Shown here: positions 1 through 5,364 of the stretch, in pieces | How the letters are laid out: every line of letters starts with the position of its first letter | How positions within the stretch are numbered: position 1 is the first letter of the stretch | NCBI GenBank assembly: GCA_031296355.1 | Contig: JARLFX010000167.1 | Coordinates: 1-8,036, forward strand | From: Acidobacteriaceae bacterium | GTDB taxonomy: Bacteria > Acidobacteriota > Terriglobia > Terriglobales > Acidobacteriaceae | Direction of reading: 5' to 3' | DNA: 8,036 nucleotides | Notes under the pieces: generated by a model | Database searches by the model: none | The model's input: the letters and a program-made list of their open reading frames with translations, nothing else | Told to the model about the DNA's origin: nothing | Program-made: the position numbers and the translations under genes

Positions 1-1
1 A

Positions 2-175
2 ACTTGCGGTACCCAGGCAGCAGCTGAATTCGCGACAGATCCTGTTCAACTAAGGAAACTCGCAAACATTCCAAGAGATTCCTTGAAACGGAAGAACCTT
101 GAATTCGTACTCCGCGCGTCCCTGGTCAACTGTACTCCGACTTCTGTGGATGTTGTAGCCCAGCAGGTTTGGTAG
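2..175 (+). other. Unrecognised reading frame cut by the left window edge (possible C-terminal fragment)
   Basis: This frame is open from the first codon in the window to a TAG at 173-175, about 57 residues, with no start codon visible because the edge cuts it. The translation is mixed charged and hydrophobic (LRKLANIP, LKRKNLEFVLRASL) and ends VDVVAQQVW. I see no domain, catalytic motif, signal peptide or membrane segment. It may be the tail of a gene starting outside the window, or a chance open frame. It lies in the same debris field as the WD40 remnant, and no function is proposed. Confidence 0.2.
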
Positions 176-401
176 AGGGGTATGTGAGCGCCGGAGCAAG
201 AATAGACCACATCGCGCCGCGACAGCGGCGTGACCTGACGGAGTAAGAGCAGGACTGGATCCGCCGAGCGGGCTGGTGCTTGGTAGCTTGCCGGGAATGT
301 GAGGCCGTTCTAGGCAAAGCCTTCACCGTCATCAAGCATGGACAAGGCAAGCAGTTCAACATTGCTGTTCACGATGCTTGTTGCATCCTTGCCACTGAAA
401 G
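176..401. other. Gene-poor stretch with no recognisable gene
   Basis: No feature can be supported here. One plus-strand frame is open from 247 to a TGA at 454-456 and contains a fairly protein-like run (AGWCLVACRECEAVLGKAF), but it has no convincing start or ribosome binding site and I recognise no family. A minus-strand frame over 126-362 is Pro/Arg/Ser-rich, as antisense shadows of GC-rich DNA often are. The stretch reads as decayed coding DNA upstream of the WD40 fragment. Confidence 0.3.
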
Positions 402-641
402 GTGGCTGGTGAGCATCCTGCCTACCAGGCCAGCCAGGCAAACTCCGACAAGATGATCGGGCTCTGGGATTTTGCCCGCGGACGAGAGTTGAGCCCCATA
501 CCTGAGCCGGATGGTGTGAACTGCCTCGCCATAAGCCCGGATGGGCGCCCCCTGGCCTCGGGGCACTGGGATAATACCGTCAAGCTCCGGGATGTGGACA
601 GTGGCGCCGACGGCTCTGGTGCAACTAACGAGGCCGAGTGA
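402..641 (+). pseudogene. WD40-repeat protein remnant, cut off by an IS6 element
   Basis: From about residue 20 the translation carries WD40 blade signatures: MIGLWDFARGREL (blade end), then VNCLAISPDGRPLASGHWDN and TVKLRDVDSG (one complete blade, with LRDV where LWDV is usual). WD40 proteins form beta-propellers from four to eight or more such repeats and act as interaction scaffolds, in bacteria often fused to kinase, caspase-like or NACHT modules. Only about 1.5 blades remain, so this is a fragment. The GTG at 402 is merely the first start-like codon and need not be real. The WD40 match stops at the left end of the IS at 612; the last residues (GATNEAE) are read from IS sequence. No WD40 coding resumes after the IS right end at 1447, so the 3' part is lost. 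Confidence 0.65.
612..634 (+). repeat. Left terminal inverted repeat of the IS6 element
   Basis: The end begins GGCTCTGGTGCAA and matches the reverse complement of the right end with one mismatch in the first 11 bases, then a one-base gap and scattered differences, ending in a shared GAGG. It lies 64 bp before the transposase reading frame, a typical leader for this family. Confidence 0.75.
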
Positions 642-675
642 GGTACATTGATGCATTGGATGAATTTGGCCGAAA

Positions 676-1392
676 GTGAGCAATGTGAGAGTAATGAAGG
701 ATCTGTTTGCAGGGCGCCATTTCGACCGGGATATGATCATCCTTTGTATGCGTTGGTACCTATGTTACAAGCTCAGCTTTCGTGATCTGGTTGATATGAT
801 GGCCGAGCGTGAGCTGCATCTTTCGCATACAACGATCATGCGCTGGGTGCAACGGTATGCGCCGGAGTTCGAGAAGCGCTGGACTCGCTTTGCGCGTAAA
901 GTTGGCCGGTCTTGGTGTGTTGACGAGACATATCTGAAAGTGCGCGGCCGCTGAGTTTACCTATATCGTGCGGTAGACCGGAAAGGCAAAACCGTCGACT
1001 TCCGGCTAAGTCCGACCAGAGATGTCGCGGCGGCCAAGGCGTTCTTCCGTAAGGCGCTTCGTACCCAAAGGTGGGCGCCAGTCAGCATCACCTTGGATGG
1101 CTACGCTGCATCACACCGAGCAGTGCGCGAGATGCCAAGGGAAGACGATGCATGGAAACACACCAAGTTGAGATCATCGAAATGCCTGAACAATCTGATC
1201 GAACAGGATCACCGCGGTATCAAATCCCGGACCGCACCGATGCTCGGCTTCAAGAACTTTGATTGCGCAGCTTCCACCATCGCCGGCATCGAACTGCTCC
1301 ACCGCATCCGCAAAGGACAATTCGCCCTGGAAAGTCTCCATCTCAAGAATCAAACTGTCCATGCAATCTGGAATGCAGTACTCGCTGCATAG
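676..1392 (+). pseudogene. IS6-family DDE transposase with an in-frame TGA
   Basis: One frame of 239 codons, interrupted only by TGA at 952-954, encodes a full-length IS6 transposase. The N-terminus (MKDLFAGRHFDRD) precedes an HTH region (LSFRDLVDMMAERELHLSHTTIMRWVQRYAP, about residues 33-63). The catalytic triad is present: D83 in VDETY, D141 in LDGYAASHRAV and E176 in NNLIEQDHRGIK, with 34 residues between the second D and E as expected for the family. The stop falls in RGR*VYLYRAVD, where relatives have Trp (KGKWxYLYRAVD), so TGG has become TGA. The product would stop just after the first Asp and be inactive unless the stop is read through. The reading frame opens with GTG at 676, but ATG at 694 (MKDLF) fits family starts better. 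The frame ends about 55 bp before the IS right end. Confidence 0.88.
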
Positions 1393-1424
1393 TCCTTACT
1401 TCTCCTCGGGACTTGCTGCGCCTC

Positions 1425-1447
1425 CCTCACATATTGGCACCAGAACC
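1425..1447 (-). repeat. Right terminal inverted repeat of the IS6 element
   Basis: Read on the minus strand from 1447 the end begins GGTTCTGGTGCCAA, matching the left repeat and the general IS6-family tip. Sequence beyond it (1448 onward) is not WD40-like, and no duplicated octamer flanks the element. Confidence 0.72.
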
Positions 1448-1497
1448 CTCATCGATCGTTCGTGTCGAATGACCTACCGTAAAGATACTGGGCTTTT

Positions 1498-1629
1498 TCA
1501 TATTTTCACTTTCACTCTTTGCGGCGAAAAGCCATCGACTCCCGTGGGCCAGAGACGGTCAACCAGGAACCGGGCCCCATCAGCGGCGCTCACTGCAAGG
1601 TACGCGCGCACTATTTTGATCCTCGCCAT
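1498..1629 (-). pseudogene. DUF488-family protein, N-terminal fragment
   Basis: The frame starts at ATG 1629-1627 with an AAGGG ribosome binding site a few bases upstream. It reads MARIKIVRAYL, then DGARFLVDRLWPTGV, matching the conserved N-terminus of DUF488 proteins ([IV]R[IL]KRVY...DGxRVLVDRLWPRGV). That family is about 110-150 residues of unknown biochemical role. Only 43 codons remain, and family similarity ends after about residue 31. The tail (DGFSPQRVKVKI) is not family-like, so the 3' part is lost, possibly in the event that brought in the IS6 element ending at 1447. The IS4 element begins about 50-70 bp upstream, so the fragment is boxed in by two insertion sequences. Identification is from motif memory; the family call is fairly firm, a function is not. 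Confidence 0.68.
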
Positions 1630-1697
1630 TAACCCTTCGTGAACGGTCAGAGATATTCTGCGGCAAACGCATGACGATGGAATACCGCGACTAAACC

Positions 1698-1714
1698 TAA
1701 TACTGTTCACTTAA
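1698..1714 (+). repeat. IS4 terminal inverted repeat, left on the map (transposase 3' side)
   Basis: TAATACTGTTCACTTAA is a perfect 17-bp inverted match to 3136-3152. The transposase TGA stop at 1707-1709 (minus strand) lies inside it. Outward symmetry with the other end continues with mismatches and a 2-base gap to about 1679. Confidence 0.9.
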
Positions 1715-3090
1715 TTATTCTGATAGCTTTGGGGATATTGATTTTGGGCAGTGGGTTGAGATGTCGGGGGCGGAGCGGAAAGTTGCTCATCTTGCGCTTT
1801 ACGCCGCGGAAGCTGCGGCGGTTGCGGCTGGAGACGACGCGTTCCTCAAGTATCTCGTCGAGCACTGCGTAATGAAAAGCCTTCTTCTGCCGAGGGGGGA
1901 ATAGCGCCATAGACAGCCATTTTGCGGCGAATCACGCGCACGGCGTGGAGGAACGAGAGCCGGTCGGGGTCTTCGTCGGCTTTGAGAGCGGCCTCATGCA
2001 TCAGGCCACGGATGGCGAAGTGAGCCATCAAGAGTCCGTAGAATTCCTGACGCACCAGATCGGGGGTCTTGCTACGCAGCACGATCTTGGCGCCGCGCAG
2101 GTGGGTCTTGAGTTCGTCGAACGCGGTTTCTATCTCCCGGCGCTCATGATAGAGAGCCGCCAACTCGCCCGCTGGGGCCTTGTCAGCATCGAGGATGGTG
2201 GTTGCCAACCGATAGATTGGCTCAGCACCTTCGATTCCTTCAAGGCGGTAGTCAATCACCCGCAGAACGATGCCGTTGGTTTTGTGCCGCCAGTCCCGCT
2301 CGGAAGGATACACATGGCTTAAATAGGAACCATCTGGCAGGCGCTTCTCGCATGCCATGCGCATGTTCTTTTTCATCCGCCAGAGCAGATCGGCCCGTGT
2401 TGCCTGCGCCAGTTGCCATAATTCGAAGCCAAAGAAATTTCGGTCAGCTAGGCAAAGCATGCCGCTCCTCATGCGCGGAAGCACCGCTTTGGCCAGCGTG
2501 ACCTCGCCTGTCCGGTAACCGTCCATCTGGCTGCCAAACAGCACGTGTGTGCCGTTCTCCACCAGGGATACGAAACGGATTTGCGGATACGCGCTGGAAC
2601 CGCGGCTGGCCCCCGGCCGAGAGAAAGTATCTTCGTTGGCCTTCTCGTCGGCAACATCCAAGGTGCTGCCATCCAGACTCACCAGCCGCCAACTCCGATA
2701 CCACGCACCCCGCGTACTACGTACTGCAACAGGCTTGATCAACTCATCGTGCAACTGCCGTAGCGGCTCCCAGCCAAGCCGTGTGCGGGCCTGAGAGATG
2801 CCCGATTTGCCTGCCACCCGCACCCCGGCCGATGGATCGCGAAGCCACTGCACTCCCTCCAGCAGACAACGCAATACCTCCCGATAGGACGACTGCATAT
2901 ACAGCGCAAGGGCTATCACGTAGTAGACAACAACCTGGGCCGGCAGATCGCGCTGGCGAACGCTGGCCGTTCCCGTCTTGGAAAGCACCGATCCAATGTG
3001 AGCAACAGGGAATGTCTTGGTGATTACGCCGAGACTGATGTAGTCCGTGATCCGAGTACCCGGAGGGAGTTCCGCTACCCTACGCGCCAC
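1707..3090 (-). pseudogene. IS4-family DDE transposase, frameshifted near the C-terminus
   Basis: Restoring one frame gives about 460 residues, usual for IS4-group transposases. An N-terminal IS4 domain (about residues 14-85, ITDYISLGVITKTFP) is followed by an RNase-H-like DDE domain with D140 (VSLDGSTLDV), D216 (LADRNFF) and E321. The YREK signature Y-x2-R-x3-E-x6-K is exact in YHERREIETAFDELK (314-328). The main frame ends at 1846 with an atypical tail (SAEEGFSLRSARRDT). The adjacent frame to 1707 carries the expected C-terminus (RQKKAFHYAVLDEILEERV, then RGVKRKMSN). The switch maps to six C on the coding strand (1894-1899 on the map); five C would join the frames as AIPPRQKK. This is a one-base insertion, a sequencing slip or, less likely, programmed slippage. 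The GTG start at 3090 is set by AGGAGG six bases upstream; the ATG at 3115 is out of frame. Confidence 0.9.
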
Positions 3091-3096
3091 TTGTAG

Positions 3097-3102
3097 CCTC
3101 CT
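3097..3102 (-). promoter_or_regulatory. Shine-Dalgarno site deciding the IS4 transposase start
   Basis: AGGAGG on the minus strand ends six bases before GTG at 3090, supporting GTG as the true start. The nearest upstream ATG (3115) is in another frame. Confidence 0.7.
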
Positions 3103-3135
3103 GTCCTTGCCTCATACAGAATGCCACAAATATCG

Positions 3136-3152
3136 TTAAGTGAACAGTATTA
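3136..3152 (-). repeat. IS4 terminal inverted repeat, right on the map (transposase 5' side)
   Basis: It is the reverse complement of 1698-1714 with no mismatch, and lies about 46 bp upstream of the transposase GTG. Imperfect symmetry with the left end continues outward to about 3169. Confidence 0.9.
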
Positions 3153-3169
3153 TGCTTAGGCGGCATTCC

Positions 3170-3466
3170 GCGTGCGGTTAAGTTGTTGAAAGTAAAAGTT
3201 AGATGCAGATTGACACGGAAGAGGTCGCGGGTTCGAGACCAGTCGTGTCCACCATGTTCATCAGTTACTTAACGGGCATCCTTAGATGCGTATCCAAAGC
3301 CTCCTAAAACGAGCCAGCCTTGCGAAGACATATCCCCTGGTCGGCCATTTCGCTGTAAGCCGAACAGTGCGATCGCGCCTGCGATACGGCACCCTGATCA
3401 ATCAGCGCGAGCACAAGCGCGGCGGAGTTCGGGTTGTTACAACAGGACAGCCGTTTGGTCCCGCGA
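3170..3466. other. Intergenic stretch between the IS4 element and hipA
   Basis: Apart from the tRNA-like segment at 3223-3254 I see no supported feature. Two overlapping frames on opposite strands (3286-3489 plus, 3304-3507 minus, 67 codons each) show no family resemblance or good ribosome binding site, and the minus one overlaps the hipA 3' end. A short palindrome, GCGATTATCGC at 3463-3473, contains the hipA stop codon but has no following T-run, so it is not called a terminator. Confidence 0.35.
3223..3254 (+). other. tRNA 3'-end-like sequence (T-arm, acceptor strand and CCA)
   Basis: The stretch reads like the last 32 bases of a tRNA: variable-loop-like GGTC, T-arm GCGGG-TTCGAGA-CCAGT with the invariant TTCGA loop start, acceptor strand CGTGTCC, discriminator A, then CCA. 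The T-stem has one mismatch and one G-U pair. No anticodon or D-arm lies upstream, so it is not a complete tRNA gene. GACACG at 3212-3217 could pair with CGTGTC at 3244-3249, forming a tRNA-like minihelix. Such remnants are commonly left where an element integrates into a tRNA 3' end. No second copy and no integrase gene lie in the window, so the attachment-site reading is an inference, and chance resemblance is possible. Confidence 0.4.
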
Positions 3467-4750
3467 TTATCGCAGACCGGCCAATCTGATTTCTTCAGGT
3501 GCGTCATAGAACGCGAACGGATTGAGAAACTGTCGGCCGTATAGGATAGCGCGATCTACTTTTGACAATCCCGCATCATCGCAAATGGCATCCCAGTGAA
3601 CTCGGATGGTATTCACCTGACGCAAAATGATGGCGCGCGCGTCCGGATCGGAGAGTTTAAATTGCGGAGCAGATTGCAGACATGCCGCCAGTTGACTGCT
3701 TCGGATATTGTCTGTGATCAACATGCCCTGCCCGGCCTCGTTACCAGTGCGAAGCTGTGGGCTTACGTCGTATGCAGGGGTAAGACGCAGATTTTTTCCA
3801 TCCCAGAATGCGGCGTGGTTGCGAGCGTGATCATCAGTATTCCCGCACAGGATGTTGAAGGTTAGCCTGCCAAATAGTTCTCGAAGGTCTTCGGTTGGGT
3901 TTTGGAAGCGAAGCCGAATGATCTCGGCTAGCATTTCGTAGCTGGCGTGCCTAGCCATCATCTCGTCAAATTCGAAGAGCGTGAGGGCCGAGACGAACGC
4001 CTTTCGGCTCCATCCCCCTTGCTCACGTTCGCGGTCGAAGCGTTCGACCAGCAATACGTCTTTGCCGAGAGCCGTCTGCAGTCGCACCGGGGAGACGGTG
4101 AGCCCCGCCAGGCTCGCTAGCCGCATCGCGACGTACTCCGCCTTCACGACGTTGTAGATGTCTGTGCTCATAGAGAACTTGGCGATGAACTTCTTATCGG
4201 CTGATGTGAGGAGTGCCTTGGGCCTGGCTCCGCCCAAGGATGTGCCGTGCTGCAGGGCCGTGTCCAATTCTTGAGGGAGTGGAACTCCTTTTTCTACCTG
4301 CTCCGCCGAGCGCAGAAGTTCGTCGAGAGAGGCTTGGCCCATCCCTCGCGGCACGTATTTGGATGACGACACCTGAAAGTCCAGGGCGCCGGCCCTGTCT
4401 GAACCGGATTCGAGGAGGCAGGTCAATTCATCCAGGTCGTAGTTAGCGGCTTGTTTTCCCTTGACGTTGAGCTTGCGGTTGATGAGAACACGCCGCCCCC
4501 ATGCATCTGGGGATGCATCGCGAATACAACCTGGCATCGAAAGGCCGTCTGCGAGCGGAATCTCGCCCCACCCGAGCGGAAGTTCCGGGTCGTAGATCGA
4601 AATGGCATTCTCTCTCGCCAGATAGCTCCGGCCGTAGTTGAACAGCAATTGAGTTCCGACGCGCTGCAGGATGCCAGCGACGACGGGTTTCGTCTCATCA
4701 GGGAGCCAGATCCAGACGTATGCCTCTTTGTAGTTGTCCTTAGAAGTCAT
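3467..4750 (-). CDS. hipA: HipA-type serine/threonine kinase toxin
   Basis: The 427-residue protein has the HipA two-part layout: an N-terminal HipA domain (about 10-115, with SPDAWGRRVL at 80-89) and a C-terminal HipA kinase domain (about 160-400). The Gly-rich loop is GTSLGGARPKALL (169-181); S171 matches the autophosphorylated serine of the family. K191 in FIAKFS is the likely ATP-binding lysine, D306 and N311 in NTDDHARN the catalytic pair, and D328 in LTPAYDVSP the metal ligand. All key residues are present and the length is near the usual 420-440, so it looks active. HipA kinases phosphorylate translation factors, GltX in E. coli, which halts growth and favours persistence; the target here cannot be read from sequence. 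The start overlaps the end of hipB by 11 bp, with GAGGAGGG-type ribosome binding nine bases before ATG, indicating translational coupling in one operon. Confidence 0.95.
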   Translation of the reverse strand: MTSKDNYKEAYVWIWLPDETKPVVAGILQRVGTQLLFNYGRSYLARENAISIYDPELPLGWGEIPLADGLSMPGCIRDASPDAWGRRVLINRKLNVKGKQAANYDLDELTCLLESGSDRAGALDFQVSSSKYVPRGMGQASLDELLRSAEQVEKGVPLPQELDTALQHGTSLGGARPKALLTSADKKFIAKFSMSTDIYNVVKAEYVAMRLASLAGLTVSPVRLQTALGKDVLLVERFDREREQGGWSRKAFVSALTLFEFDEMMARHASYEMLAEIIRLRFQNPTEDLRELFGRLTFNILCGNTDDHARNHAAFWDGKNLRLTPAYDVSPQLRTGNEAGQGMLITDNIRSSQLAACLQSAPQFKLSDPDARAIILRQVNTIRVHWDAICDDAGLSKVDRAILYGRQFLNPFAFYDAPEEIRLAGLR

Positions 4751-5078
4751 CGCGGATGACCCTCCTCGGTTTGCGTGCAGCCTGAGGCAGCAGGCTGAGC
4801 TTTTCCGTTAGTGCTGCGCGATGTGTCTGTAGCCGATCTGGCTCGGCGTCGAATAGGGAGACGCCAGCGATGACGGCGGCCTCGAAGACGGCGCCGATCG
4901 CGCAACTCGGGTCACCGTCCTCAATTCGTTGGAGGAGTGATCGCGAGATGCCGGCCCGGTTGGCCATTTCTCGTATGGTTATCTTCCGGCCGATTCTGCC
5001 GGCGCGGATCGCCTGGGCGAGCAGTTCGAGGGCTTCCAGGTTCTGGCGGGAATAGGTGCGATGCTGTGGTTTTGCCAT
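4740..5078 (-). CDS. hipB: HipB-type antitoxin, XRE-family DNA-binding protein
   Basis: The 112-residue protein carries one XRE/Cro-type helix-turn-helix at about residues 33-57 (ITIREMANRAGISRSLLQRIEDG). A basic C-terminal tail follows (ARKPRRVIRDDF). Position directly before hipA, the 11-bp overlap and the fold identify it as the cognate antitoxin, which in this family binds HipA to hold it inactive and represses the operon. Two identical palindromes between promoter and start codon are the probable binding sites. ATG at 5078 is preferred because the HTH frame begins there and the operators end just upstream; the Shine-Dalgarno sequence is poor, so antitoxin translation may be modest. It is somewhat longer than E. 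coli HipB (88 residues), with an N-terminal extension of about 20 residues before the HTH domain. Confidence 0.93.
   Translation of the reverse strand: MAKPQHRTYSRQNLEALELLAQAIRAGRIGRKITIREMANRAGISRSLLQRIEDGDPSCAIGAVFEAAVIAGVSLFDAEPDRLQTHRAALTEKLSLLPQAARKPRRVIRDDF
4760..4766 (-). promoter_or_regulatory. Ribosome binding site of hipA inside hipB
   Basis: AGGAGGG on the minus strand lies nine bases before the hipA ATG and within the last codons of hipB. It is much stronger than anything before hipB and supports the ATG at 4750 as the start. Confidence 0.7.
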
Positions 5079-5087
5079 GGTGTGTTA

Positions 5088-5099
5088 CTCATGTATGAG
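5088..5099. promoter_or_regulatory. Probable HipB operator, promoter-distal copy
   Basis: CTCATGTATGAG is a perfect palindrome with 5-bp arms and a GT centre. It lies nine bases before the hipB start codon, inside the transcribed leader. An identical copy lies 31 bp away centre to centre, close to three helical turns, so both would face the same side of DNA. This arrangement suits cooperative binding of HipB dimers; the binding itself is inferred. Confidence 0.75.
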
Positions 5100-5118
5100 G
5101 CCTTAAGTCGCTTAAGAA

Positions 5119-5130
5119 CTCATGTATGAG
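5119..5130. promoter_or_regulatory. Probable HipB operator, promoter-proximal copy
   Basis: The second CTCATGTATGAG palindrome begins three bases downstream of the -10 hexamer and covers the expected transcription start, so occupancy should block RNA polymerase. The DNA between the copies contains CTTAAG-TCG-CTTAAG (5102-5116), a further symmetric element that could be a bending or accessory site. Confidence 0.75.
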
Positions 5131-5133
5131 GTA

Positions 5134-5162
5134 ATTATGATCCAAAAAAAGCGACCAGTCAA
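5134..5162 (-). promoter_or_regulatory. hipBA promoter
   Basis: On the minus strand TTGACT (5162-5157) and CATAAT (5139-5134) are separated by exactly 17 bp, a good sigma70-type match. The spacer contains seven consecutive T. Transcription would start near 5127 within the proximal operator, giving a leader of about 50 bases before hipB. Confidence 0.75.
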
Positions 5163-5179
5163 GCGTGTTTAGGCTTATA

Positions 5180-5210
5180 AGAGAGTCTGGAAACGATTTC
5201 TAGACTCTTT
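5180..5210. terminator. Strong hairpin, terminator-like
   Basis: Bases 5180-5193 pair with 5197-5210 around a CGA loop; the 14-bp stem has two G-U pairs and ends in TTT on the plus strand. It could terminate rightward transcription from a gene that has been deleted, or be the trace of a mobile-element end. It lies just upstream of the hipBA promoter and before the truncated helicase, so it does not obviously belong to either gene. Confidence 0.45.
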
Positions 5211-5364
5211 AATAAATCATATATCGCTATTTCGACATCCTCGCCGCACCATCACAAGTAAACACTGCAGTACGAGTTCAAGTCTATTATGCTGAACGAG
5301 ATCTGGCCCTTTTTCGCCGACAACACCATTCCGCTACCATCTGATCGACTACCTGTTCAACTTC
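5211..5364 (+). other. AT-rich junction before the helicase remnant
   Basis: The first half is AT-rich, with no start site or promoter I can support. In the second half a plus-strand frame opens after TAA at 5259-5261 and reads LQYEFKSIMLNEIWPFFADN, then loses meaning. The helicase frame upstream of its ATG reads sensibly from about 5332 (FRYHLIDYLFNFM). This looks like one coding sequence broken by a frameshift near 5325-5340, so helicase coding may begin near 5262. The two-frame join is an inference. Confidence 0.35.

Larger units (their letters stand above)
612..1447 (+). mobile_element. IS6-family (IS26/IS240-like) insertion sequence
   Basis: The element is 836 bp, within the usual IS6-family range. 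It is bounded by imperfect inverted repeats whose tips (GGCTCTGGTGCAA left, GGTTCTGGTGCCAA right on the reverse strand) resemble the GG(T/C)TCTGTTGCAAA ends of the family. It holds one transposase gene filling most of its length. IS6 elements usually make 8-bp target duplications. The flanking octamers differ (GCGCCGAC left, CTCATCGA right), so the element has lost a flank through deletion or recombination, or moved by a route leaving no duplication. It cuts the WD40 remnant on its left. The transposase has a premature stop, so the copy is probably unable to move by itself. Confidence 0.85.
1698..3152 (-). mobile_element. IS4-family insertion sequence
   Basis: The 1455-bp element has perfect 17-bp inverted ends (TAATACTGTTCACTTAA at 1698-1714, reverse complement at 3136-3152) and a single minus-strand transposase gene filling it. 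Length and gene layout fit the IS4 family. The inverted symmetry continues imperfectly outward to about 1679 and 3169 (GGAATACCGC against GGAATGCCGC), so the true tips may lie further out and the element may be about 1490 bp. No convincing target duplication is seen at either choice of ends. The transposase stop codon lies inside the left inverted repeat, a compact layout common in insertion sequences. Because the transposase is frameshifted, the copy may not move by itself. Confidence 0.88.

Noticed and set aside
369..740. Minus-strand frame of 123 codons
   Set aside because: It lies antisense to the WD40 remnant and across the IS6 left end, so it cannot be one ancestral gene, and it shows no family resemblance.
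1945..2322. Plus-strand frame of 125 codons
   Set aside because: It is wholly antisense to the well-supported IS4 transposase and has no domain of its own.
1669..3179. Possible degenerate 10-bp target duplication around the extended IS4 ends (GCATGACGAT / GCGTGCGGTT)
   Set aside because: Only six of ten bases agree, too weak to separate from chance.
3286..3507. Opposing frames of 67 codons on both strands
   Set aside because: No recognisable family, no convincing ribosome binding site, mutual overlap, and the minus one runs into hipA. Either could be real but cannot be supported.
43..5360. CCTGTTCAAC present near both 43 and 5352
   Set aside because: A 10-base match in a window this size is weak evidence, and no longer homology surrounds either copy.
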